Part shown: positions 38,481 to 44,171 of the stretch, piece by piece | How positions within the stretch are numbered: the stretch's first letter is position 1 | Layout of the letters: every line of letters starts with the position of its first letter | Virus record (IMG/VR): IMGVR_UViG_3300042731_001923 | Coordinates: 1 to 44,171 of that record | Reading direction: 5' to 3' (one strand) | Source of the DNA: a virus | DNA length: 44,171 bases | The notes under the pieces: generated by a model | What the model saw: only the letters and a program-made list of their open reading frames with translations | Databases searched by the model: none | What the model was told of the DNA's origin: nothing | Position numbers and translations under genes: made by a program

Positions 38481-38714
38481 CTATCCTCCTCTCAGTGAGC
38501 GGGTGAGTCTGTCAACCCTTCGCTGCATGGCTTCCGCCGTTGCGCGACCAAGGCAAGCGAAGTAGATAAGGCCTATATCATCAAGCTGGATGTCCACCAC
38601 CGAATCCTTCCCCGTGGCAGAGGTGAGGTGTAGGTGCACCACCACTGTTCCATCTTCCTGGGCGTACTCCTGGTCTAGGTGGCGTACCATGTGTGGCTTG
38701 CGTCGTCTGCTCAT
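38481..38714 (-). CDS. Hypothetical protein
   Basis: A 77-residue protein with a basic start (MSRRRKPHMVRHLDQEYAQE), beta strands (GTVVVHLHLTSATGKDSVVD) and a helix ending in Arg. The ATG overlaps the previous stop (ATGA). No family recognised. Confidence 0.65.
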   Translation of the reverse strand: MSRRRKPHMVRHLDQEYAQEDGTVVVHLHLTSATGKDSVVDIQLDDIGLIYFACLGRATAEAMQRRVDRLTRSLRGG

Positions 38715-39175
38715 GAGACCCTCGCACTTTCAGCGGCACTGCTGCCGAAGTAAAACCCTATGATAGCCATTAGCACATGCGTATGCAAGGGTGTGATTAC
38801 GATCCCGCCGTGCACCTGGTGCCACACCATGTGGCTCTGCGGGCCAGAGAAGGGCCAGAAGCCCCCGCTCATCTCAGTCCAACCTGTCACCACCGAGACC
38901 CCAGACCAGCCAGCCAAGATGGGCAGGACCAGGATCGCCACAGTAGCCGTGATCGCTATCGTGCGCCTGGTGAACCGCTTCTCTCGTTGGTTGGCAAGGG
39001 TTCCACCCTCCGCACGCTGCTTGCTTTCCTCCCCAGCATGGTGCCGCTCAAGCAGCATCCGTTGCTGCTCGGCTGCGGCCTTCTGCTTCATGGCAAAGAT
39101 GGAGGCCATGAATGAGAGCGCACCTGAGACCACCCCTGTGACCAGCTCAGCGGGGATTGCACTTAGCAGGCTCAT
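38711..39175 (-). CDS. Membrane protein, holin-like
   Basis: A 154-residue protein, start MSLLSAIPAELVTGVVSGAL. An amino hydrophobic helix is followed by a charged coiled coil (AAEQQRMLLERHHAGEESKQ), a transmembrane helix (IAITATVAILVLPILAGW) and a carboxy helix (HVLMAIIGFYFGSSAAESA). Similar proteins in other phages sit near lysis genes, as I recall. It may be a holin or a scaffold for one. The ATG 39175 overlaps the previous stop (ATGA). Confidence 0.65.
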   Translation of the reverse strand: MSLLSAIPAELVTGVVSGALSFMASIFAMKQKAAAEQQRMLLERHHAGEESKQRAEGGTLANQREKRFTRRTIAITATVAILVLPILAGWSGVSVVTGWTEMSGGFWPFSGPQSHMVWHQVHGGIVITPLHTHVLMAIIGFYFGSSAAESARVS

Positions 39176-39420
39176 TCCCCTCGCTCCTGCAGCAGGCAAT
39201 CGCGCCGGATTGTGATAACGATCTCGTTCTCTCGGGTGTCCATCCTGGTCATCCCCTCCACCTGAGTAGCTAAGTAGCGCCCGAGCGCACCTCGCAGCTC
39301 TGCCTCGATGCGTCTCAGGGCATCCGCGATAAGCGGCTCAGCAGCGAGGGCCATGTCAGCTTGTATGCCCCGGCTTAGCTGCGCTAAGAACTGGGGCTCT
39401 CGAATAAAGGTGCTGCTCAT
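39172..39420 (-). CDS. Hypothetical protein
   Basis: An 82-residue helical protein (FLAQLSRGIQADMALAAEPL) ending with a beta strand (NEIVITIRRDC). GGAGGG precedes ATG 39420. No family recognised. Confidence 0.65.
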   Translation of the reverse strand: MSSTFIREPQFLAQLSRGIQADMALAAEPLIADALRRIEAELRGALGRYLATQVEGMTRMDTRENEIVITIRRDCLLQERGE

Positions 39421-39424
39421 GGTC

Positions 39425-40246
39425 TTACCCTCCCTCAGCTATCCCGAACCGACGCTTGATCGTGTTCAGGCTCAGAAACTCGGGGTCATAAACCCCGTCC
39501 ACTACGTTGCGTTTTATCACTACGCCCCTCCAGTACATCTGGTTGACTGACTTGGGAACAAAGTCCGAGTCATGCTCGAAGTAACAGCCCGCCATGCAGC
39601 CCATGATATGCTTGCCACCGGCAGTAGTCCGCTGCGACCAATCGCCCAGGTGCAAGTGCCCCGCCGTACAGGACTTATGCCGCTTGTTCAGTAGCATGGT
39701 CGCGGGGTGCTCGCCGCCAATAGGCCGGGCCATTACACCTGACGTGAAGTAGTGACTGTAGGTCACGCCGTCAATCTCCACCTCCTCTAGGAAGGGGTAG
39801 ACCTTCCACCCGAACCGCTCATATCCTAGGTCTCCAGTGCTGATCGTGCCGTCCAAGATGGCATCGCATTCAACAGCCCGGTTGATCCTGTGCTCGTGGT
39901 TCCCGAGCAGCATGTGCAGCTCAGGCCGGTACTGCCGCATCTTCAGGCGGCGCTGCTTCGCATTATAGGCCGCGAGAGGTGCCATCAGTGCCGCCATTCC
40001 GTCCTTCGCTGCCTGGCAGTCGTGGCTATATCTGCGCCCCTCGAACCCTTTCTTCCCTCTATCGTAAGAACAGAGCGACGGCATGTCTGCAAAATCCCCC
40101 AAGCAGATGATCTTCTCCGGGCGCTCCTGCAGAATGATCTTACCGAGCCAGTCAAGCCGACGGAAGCTCTGATCCGGCTCAGCATGTACGTCTGGGATTA
40201 CGAGGTGGGTGGGTCCGACGCGAACCTTACTCGGACTCTTCATCAT
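39425..40246 (-). CDS. Calcineurin-type metallophosphoesterase
   Basis: A 273-residue protein with the dimetal phosphoesterase motifs in order: PDVHAEPD (D-x-H), CLGDFAD (GD-x-x-D), LLGNHEHR (GNHE), and GHLHLGD (GHxH). It hydrolyses phosphoester bonds, perhaps of nucleotides or nucleic acid ends. ATG 40246 is chosen because GGAGG lies 6 nt upstream; it overlaps the previous gene by 20 nt. Adjacent to resolvase and exonuclease, so a role in DNA or nucleotide metabolism is likely. Confidence 0.88.
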   Translation of the reverse strand: MMKSPSKVRVGPTHLVIPDVHAEPDQSFRRLDWLGKIILQERPEKIICLGDFADMPSLCSYDRGKKGFEGRRYSHDCQAAKDGMAALMAPLAAYNAKQRRLKMRQYRPELHMLLGNHEHRINRAVECDAILDGTISTGDLGYERFGWKVYPFLEEVEIDGVTYSHYFTSGVMARPIGGEHPATMLLNKRHKSCTAGHLHLGDWSQRTTAGGKHIMGCMAGCYFEHDSDFVPKSVNQMYWRGVVIKRNVVDGVYDPEFLSLNTIKRRFGIAEGG

Positions 40247-40472
40247 ACCCATCCTCCTCATCCGCTTGGCGCACTACAGCCGCCTCTTCTTCACTTAGCT
40301 CTGCATCCGCAGGGTCCTTATACATGGTCTCGTCAGTGATGAAGACAGCGACGTTCTTTTCCAAGATGGCTCCCACCACTTCCCGGCTGGCCTCCAAGTC
40401 TTCCGGCTCTAGGCTTTCCAGTGCCCGTCGCAGCAGCCACAGCTCGCCTTTACTAATTCCCAGCAATGACAT
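40227..40472 (-). CDS. Acidic hypothetical protein
   Basis: An 81-residue protein with a helical start (MSLLGISKGELWLLRRALES) and a strongly acidic end (ADEEDGYDEESE). ATG 40472 shares its A with the resolvase stop (TGATG). No family recognised; it may bind a basic partner. Confidence 0.65.
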   Translation of the reverse strand: MSLLGISKGELWLLRRALESLEPEDLEASREVVGAILEKNVAVFITDETMYKDPADAELSEEEAAVVRQADEEDGYDEESE

Positions 40473-41032
40473 CACGATACCTCTCGCTCTTTGTGGACAC
40501 CGTACAGGCCAATGAGGCTGGCATCTGCACGACCAATATCTTTCTTACGCTTCAACTTGTCCGCTGCATCCGGCAGCAGCTCGATGGCCCTGATCCTGGC
40601 CATGTCCTTCTCGGTCTTGAGCAGTCCGTGGTGCTTCTTCCACACCGCTGGCATAACTCGGATTAGGTTCCCCTTTCCGTAGTATGCCTCGCAGACACCT
40701 CGCAACACCCCGAAGCCCTCTCCGAACACAAAGGTGGCATGAAGGGGTTGGTGGGCTTCCGTGCCACGCTGCTTGTCCTGCCGGTAGACAGCACCAACCT
40801 GTTCAATGTACACCCTCACGGGCTCTACAAACTTGCCGGGGTGGATGATAGTACCGAACGCAGCTGCATCCACCTCCCAAGAGTGCCGGTCCACCATCTC
40901 CCCTCGCCCGTTTCTGACACGCTTCGTACTCTTCACCTGTTGCGGCATGTCGTGCACCTCTAAGAGCGTGCCATCACCATCGAAGACAGAGATGGCCCCC
41001 GTGAGACCCGGATCAATCCCGATGACGATCAC
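40472..41032 (-). CDS. RuvC-like Holliday junction resolvase
   Basis: A 186-residue nuclease of the RNase H-like RuvC fold: GIDPGLTGAI at the amino end (first Asp), VYIEQV (Glu) and DIGRADASLIGLYG near the end (Asp pair). GTG 41032 overlaps the exonuclease stop (GTGA) and has GGGAG 8 nt upstream; the longer frame to 41062 is less likely. It would resolve branched DNA before packaging, the job of T7 gp3. Confidence 0.88.
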   Translation of the reverse strand: MIVIGIDPGLTGAISVFDGDGTLLEVHDMPQQVKSTKRVRNGRGEMVDRHSWEVDAAAFGTIIHPGKFVEPVRVYIEQVGAVYRQDKQRGTEAHQPLHATFVFGEGFGVLRGVCEAYYGKGNLIRVMPAVWKKHHGLLKTEKDMARIRAIELLPDAADKLKRKKDIGRADASLIGLYGVHKEREVS

Positions 41033-41958
41033 TTGGGCGGCTCCCACATCTCTCCGACCCACCGCTGCATGTGCACCAGCGTAGCCTGCTCGATCAGTAG
41101 CTCGTCTGCTGTCTTGTAGCCAGCGTACTTCTGGTTAGTGGTCTTCCGATCCTTGTCGAATGCCTTCCGGTAAGCAGCACGGGCCTTGGCATACTGGGAT
41201 TTATATGACCTTGCCTTCCCCAAGATCTTTTTAGCACCTACTTCTCCGACACGATCTAGGCCGGGGATGCAGTCAGTACTGTCACCAGCAAGGGCCTGTA
41301 CCCAGAACCACGTCTCCGCCTCACGCACTGATATGCTGTACCACAACCGCTTATCATAGTTGTAGTGGAGGCCGGGGATACTCTTCAGGTCCTTGTCCAC
41401 TGACGCTATGATGAACGGCTCCGCATCTGCTTCGCAAGCTGTAGCCAAGATGCCGCACATGTCATCCGCCTCGCACCCATCAATTACGGTTGCGTTCCAC
41501 TTGTTAATCAGGAAGTTCCTGGCCGCCTCAAAGTGAACCGGCTTCTCCTTGTCACGGCGATTCTCCTTGTAAGGACGCAGCTTTGCCGTGGTGTCCCGGA
41601 AGTTGTTGTCTCCTGTGAGGAGAACAATCAGCTGCTCAGGCTCGGTGACTCGGACCACGTCCTTAATCATCCCATCCAGTGTGTGCAGCGCATGCGACAC
41701 AGGTGCTATCTCTTTCCGGCTGATACGCAAGAAGTCCTGCTTGCGCTTGCCCAGCTTCTCCAGCCACTCGTCGTACTGCTTGACCAGCTCAAAGGACTGA
41801 ATCACAAACTGCTTGTAGCTGTCGTAGTCCTCTGCATCAATTACTTGGTCAGAGGGCACGCCTTGCAGCTCCAGCGGGAGGATGTCATAGACAGTTTTCT
41901 CCGCTATCCAGCAGGCTTTGTGCACCATTGTGTCTGCGTCGATGATGACCATGCACAT
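41029..41958 (-). CDS. 5'-3' exonuclease (FEN/T7 gp6-like)
   Basis: A 309-residue PIN/FEN-type nuclease: IDAD near the start, LTGDNNFRD and PYKENRR (about 114-135), CEADDMCG, ASVDKDL and GDSTDCIPGLDRVGEVGAKK, which covers the metal-binding Asp/Glu residues and the helix-hairpin-helix. It probably removes RNA primers and processes ends, like T7 gp6. The ATG shares its A with the previous stop (TAATG). Confidence 0.92.
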   Translation of the reverse strand: MCMVIIDADTMVHKACWIAEKTVYDILPLELQGVPSDQVIDAEDYDSYKQFVIQSFELVKQYDEWLEKLGKRKQDFLRISRKEIAPVSHALHTLDGMIKDVVRVTEPEQLIVLLTGDNNFRDTTAKLRPYKENRRDKEKPVHFEAARNFLINKWNATVIDGCEADDMCGILATACEADAEPFIIASVDKDLKSIPGLHYNYDKRLWYSISVREAETWFWVQALAGDSTDCIPGLDRVGEVGAKKILGKARSYKSQYAKARAAYRKAFDKDRKTTNQKYAGYKTADELLIEQATLVHMQRWVGEMWEPPK

Positions 41959-42551
41959 TACGGGGCTACCTCGTAGGTAGCCGCATCATCATCATCATCC
42001 GGCCCCATCTGGCTGAAGTCAATTCCAGTCAGAGTCGGAGGGGCTGCGCCCACGCCTTTCTCGGCGGGAGGCGGGAGGTGCCGGCTCGCCTCGGGAATGT
42101 ACGCGCTGAGAGCATCCCCTGCCGCCGCCGCCGCCAGCTCGTCCAAAGCAGAGTGACGAGGGAGTTGGATCGGTAGCTCTCCGCTCCATTGCCGGTGGAA
42201 CTCATCGAGGGACACAGGTGGTGCAACACTCTCCTCTTTGCGAACTGCCACTCCTCCATCCAGCATCACCTCCAGCCTGGCCATTGCTTCCCACGCATGG
42301 TGCACGGCATGCAACAACCCTGTCTCTGGGTCATAGGGGCCGTCGATTACCTCGTCCAGCAGGTGCCTGCCATCAGCATCCAGCAACCGGGCTGGGTCAA
42401 GGTTCATGAAGTTGCGGTCTTCGTACTGCAGGTCATACTTCACCAAGCCGAACTTCGAGGCTAAGGCTACAGCCTTAATCGCACGCGGGAAATAGTGAAG
42501 GAACCCACGAACAACCGGAGGCTTCTCGTCATCGTTCTTCTTGCCTGCCAT
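41958..42551 (-). CDS. DUF5664-type putative dATP/dGTP diphosphohydrolase-domain protein
   Basis: A 197-residue protein. Residues about 10-100 carry ASKFGLVKYDLQYEDRNFMN, LDADGRHLLDEV and TGLLHAVHHAWEAMARLEV. That pattern (KYG ... ARLLDA-x-RHL ... GL-HA-x-HA-W-x-A) fits DUF5664, a family I recall as related to dATP/dGTP diphosphohydrolases. The rest is low complexity with Pro/Ala and an acidic end (MGPDDDDDAATYEVAP). ATG 42551 has GGAGG upstream. May act in nucleotide pools; activity unproven. Confidence 0.7.
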   Translation of the reverse strand: MAGKKNDDEKPPVVRGFLHYFPRAIKAVALASKFGLVKYDLQYEDRNFMNLDPARLLDADGRHLLDEVIDGPYDPETGLLHAVHHAWEAMARLEVMLDGGVAVRKEESVAPPVSLDEFHRQWSGELPIQLPRHSALDELAAAAAGDALSAYIPEASRHLPPPAEKGVGAAPPTLTGIDFSQMGPDDDDDAATYEVAP

Positions 42552-42552
42552 G

Positions 42553-42798
42553 TCACACCTCCAGCAAAGCTGCGAACTTGTCGGCCAGCTTGTCGGCACG
42601 CCCGCTCTCGCAGTAGTGCGCCTCTTGCTTGGCGACCAGGGCCTGGATCTCGTTCTCCAAGGTGCGGATCTCTCCTGCCACCTCGTCAGCCCGGTCTGCC
42701 TCTGCCTCGCTCAGGGTGTGCAGCCGCTCGATCTTGCTGGTGATGTCACTGATAATGCTGGCAACCGTCTCAGGTTGTGGTTGCTTACGAAAGAACAT
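42553..42798 (-). CDS. Coiled-coil hypothetical protein
   Basis: An 81-residue protein: MFFRKQPQPETVASIISDIT then a coiled coil (SEAEADRADEVAGEIRTLEN). GGAGG lies 7 nt before ATG 42798, so I reject the longer frame to 42828. It ends two bases before the next ATG. Function unknown. Confidence 0.7.
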   Translation of the reverse strand: MFFRKQPQPETVASIISDITSKIERLHTLSEAEADRADEVAGEIRTLENEIQALVAKQEAHYCESGRADKLADKFAALLEV

Positions 42799-42844
42799 CT
42801 CGATTCCTCCTGTTAAGGTCATCTTCATAATCTCCTGGATTAGC

Positions 42845-42867
42845 GGGCCAGCCCCATCGGCTGGCCC
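42845..42867 (-). promoter_or_regulatory. Perfect hairpin between SSB and downstream genes
   Basis: GGGCCAGCC (42845-42853) and GGCTGGCCC (42859-42867), 9 bp with a 5-nt loop. Read leftward no T-run follows, and on the plus strand only TTT, so it is more likely an mRNA-stabilising or processing hairpin than a full terminator. It could make SSB mRNA more abundant than downstream mRNA. Confidence 0.65.
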
Positions 42868-42891
42868 TTTGCCACTTACCGTGCACGCAAC

Positions 42892-43812
42892 TTAGTAGGG
42901 CGCACCACCTGCCGGGGCCGCAGGCGCAGCTGCGTCAGGCACGAAGGTATTGCTCGCCGCATCATAGCGGAACCCAGGAGGTGCCGCAGGCATGGCCGGG
43001 GCTGCCGCAGGTGCCTCTACAGGTGCCGCTGCCGGAAGGGCAGGTGGCGCCGGAGGAGCCGCTACAGCAGCTGCAGCAGGTGCCTGGGCCGCTGGTGCTT
43101 GGGCAGGGGCCGCAGCCGCAGGAGGAGGCGGAGGCGGAGCCTGAGTGCCAGCTGCCGGAGCTGCCGGAGCTGCCACCTGCTGCCCCTGAGTTGCCGCCTG
43201 CTGGGCATCATACTGCTTAGAGATCGCCTCGCACTGGGAACCGGGGTAGTCCTGCGCCTCTTGTGCCATGCGCCGCATCCAAGGCTTCAGCGCAGCCCAG
43301 CTCTCCAGCGTGGGGTTGTCGAAGTCGAAGATGAAGGTCGGGTTCTGCACAGCAGGCAGCTCCTGGCCAGGCGGTAAGGCGGGGCATGCACCGATGCTGT
43401 CAATGCGGGTGCCCGGAATCACCGCACCGTTGGCATCCTTCTTCGGGGCGATGTTTATCAGGCAGGGCAACGTCGCATTTACGAGACCGGCGAAGTCACC
43501 ACCGAACTGACCTGTCGGGTCTAGGGTGTTGTAGATCTTGGTGACATTGCTGTTTGAGGTGTTGAAGGCATTCTCCTTCTTCGATACCCAGCGGGGGCGC
43601 TTAACACCGTCGATCTCGATGAAGTCATCGAGCAGCTCAAAGGTCATCAGCACCTTGCCACAGGGTGCCTTTGCCTGGCCTCGGTAGGCTTTGCGCTCGT
43701 GGACGCCCATGTAGGCGAAGCCCACGAAGCGCGAGTAGTGTGCGCCGAGAGCTGGATCACCGAACTCTCCACCACCGCTGGGGGCGCTCATGTTGTTAAT
43801 GTTCGTACTCAT
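42892..43812 (-). CDS. Putative single-stranded DNA-binding protein with Ala/Pro-rich tail
   Basis: A 306-residue protein. The first 190 residues form a beta-rich domain (ARYRG-like segment KAYRGQAKAPCGKVLMTFEL, then RPRWVSKKENAFNTSNSN), a type I associate with phage SSBs of the gp2.5 role. Residues about 190-285 are a long Ala/Pro-rich low-complexity tract, then a short end. Promoter D lies 30 nt upstream, and ATG 43812 has GGAG. SSB is inferred from pattern, promoter strength and neighbours. Confidence 0.65.
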   Translation of the reverse strand: MSTNINNMSAPSGGGEFGDPALGAHYSRFVGFAYMGVHERKAYRGQAKAPCGKVLMTFELLDDFIEIDGVKRPRWVSKKENAFNTSNSNVTKIYNTLDPTGQFGGDFAGLVNATLPCLINIAPKKDANGAVIPGTRIDSIGACPALPPGQELPAVQNPTFIFDFDNPTLESWAALKPWMRRMAQEAQDYPGSQCEAISKQYDAQQAATQGQQVAAPAAPAAGTQAPPPPPPAAAAPAQAPAAQAPAAAAVAAPPAPPALPAAAPVEAPAAAPAMPAAPPGFRYDAASNTFVPDAAAPAAPAGGAPY

Positions 43813-43839
43813 TGCTGTCATCTCCTGTAGTTGTGACAA

Positions 43840-43866
43840 TTAGACAACGTGTGTCTGGGTTAGTTC
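43840..43866 (-). promoter_or_regulatory. ECF-sigma-like promoter (copy D), before the SSB gene
   Basis: On the minus strand GAACTA (43866-43861), 16 nt, TCTAA (43844-43840) followed by T, with TT upstream. It overlaps the stop of the preceding gene. Predicted start near 43832, about 20 nt before the SSB ATG at 43812. Confidence 0.75.
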
Positions 43867-44102
43867 AACTTAATGTGCTTAGGGTCGATAGGTATCTTAT
43901 CCAGTAAAAGGACCACCAGTGCTGCGACGTTATTCATTTCACTATTGACTTCCCCCACGTTCTTCCCGTTTTTAACCAGACGCATAGTATAGCATGACTT
44001 GATGTCGTCCTGCAACAGTATCAGCTCGGTTTCATTGTGCCTCCAGTGTGCCAGTTGTGTCACCTCCAGTGCGGAGTCAGTCCGTGCCAGGGGCAGGATC
44101 AT
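43860..44102 (-). CDS. Hypothetical protein upstream of the SSB gene
   Basis: An 80-residue protein starting MILPLARTDSALEVTQLAHW, with a helical end (VNSEMNNVAALVVLLLDKIP). ATG 44102 has AGGA 7 nt upstream; in-frame starts at 44129 and 44135 lack a ribosome site. Promoter D overlaps its stop. No family recognised. Confidence 0.65.
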   Translation of the reverse strand: MILPLARTDSALEVTQLAHWRHNETELILLQDDIKSCYTMRLVKNGKNVGEVNSEMNNVAALVVLLLDKIPIDPKHIKLN

Positions 44103-44170
44103 GGTACGATCCTGTCCAGCAGCTTCCATAGCCACGGTGTGGCCAGCTCGAACCGCAACCTGGCGTTCAC
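44099..44170 (-). CDS. Tiny ORF at the window edge, 23 residues
   Basis: GTG 44170 to TGA 44101-44099, encoding MNARLRFELATPWLWKLLDR then IVP. The stop overlaps the next ATG (ATGA). If the window is circular, the GTG overlaps the TGA of the gene at 1-301 (GTGA). It is too short to be sure and has no good ribosome site. Confidence 0.35.
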   Translation of the reverse strand: MNARLRFELATPWLWKLLDRIVP

Positions 44171-44171
44171 C

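Noticed and set aside
41958-42551. 2-aminoadenine (Z) genome
   Set aside because: There is no adenylosuccinate synthetase-like PurZ gene, so the DUF5664-like domain alone is not enough.
1-44171. Autographivirus-type genome with its own RNA polymerase
   Set aside because: No frame in the window shows single-subunit RNA polymerase motifs or length (about 800-900 residues outside the virion genes).
1-44171. Phage-encoded ECF sigma factor to match the promoters
   Set aside because: I looked among the 100-250-residue products for sigma region 2/4 patterns and found none; a highly diverged factor cannot be excluded without a profile search.
1-44171. tRNA or rRNA genes
   Set aside because: No cloverleaf-type sequence was noticed in the intergenic regions; most of the genome is tightly packed coding sequence.

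Overview
The window looks like most or all of the genome of a lytic, tailed double-stranded DNA phage with a short tail (podovirus). The virion genes follow the T7 plan: terminase, portal, scaffold, capsid, tail tube A and B, a gp13-like acetyltransferase-fold protein, a gp14-like protein and two giant ejection proteins. The replication genes are also T7-like: family A DNA polymerase, primase-helicase, ATP-dependent ligase, flap-type exonuclease, Holliday-junction resolvase and a putative single-strand binding protein. There is no single-subunit RNA polymerase, integrase or recognisable repressor, so transcription must depend on host RNA polymerase. This set recalls the marine SIO1/VpV262-type (Zobellviridae-like) podoviruses; that placement is inference from gene content, not a search result. 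The host is probably a proteobacterium (RpoE/AlgU-like promoters, integron-type cassettes).

Layout. The leftward strand carries small early genes (10139 down to about 5.4 kb), then primase-helicase, ligase and DNA polymerase, and runs off position 1. If the ends are joined, the last gene closes with a stop codon across the junction and overlaps the next start, so the window is probably a circularly permuted or circularised genome. Leftward transcription then continues from 44171 through SSB, a DUF5664-like protein, exonuclease, resolvase and phosphoesterase, followed by many small membrane, exported and unknown genes, down to about 34.4 kb. The rightward strand (10.8 to 34.3 kb) carries the late genes and ends at a strong terminator where the two strands converge. 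A control region of about 1.2 kb (10140-11414, with one small gene) separates the divergent arms.

Two features stand out. First, six sites share the form GAAC(T/C)(A/T), exactly 16 nt, then TCTAA. They sit before the early operon, the replication operon, SSB, the late operon, the ejection genes and one further rightward unit. This is the architecture of promoters for envelope-stress ECF sigma factors (RpoE/AlgU), yet no sigma factor gene is visible here. Second, at the convergent junction (34346-35533) there is a run of small leftward ORFs separated by inverted repeats that look like integron attC sites. Each ORF ends with TAA inside a box of the RNNTAAC type. This looks like a short integron gene-cassette array carried by a lytic phage without an integron integrase.

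Other notable points: a seven-repeat beta-propeller-like insert in the tail-tube protein B homologue, a duplicated domain in the tail fibre, a lytic transglycosylase domain at the carboxy end of an ejection protein together with the lack of an obvious endolysin, and at least nine short genes (under 60 codons) tightly coupled to their neighbours by stop/start overlaps.
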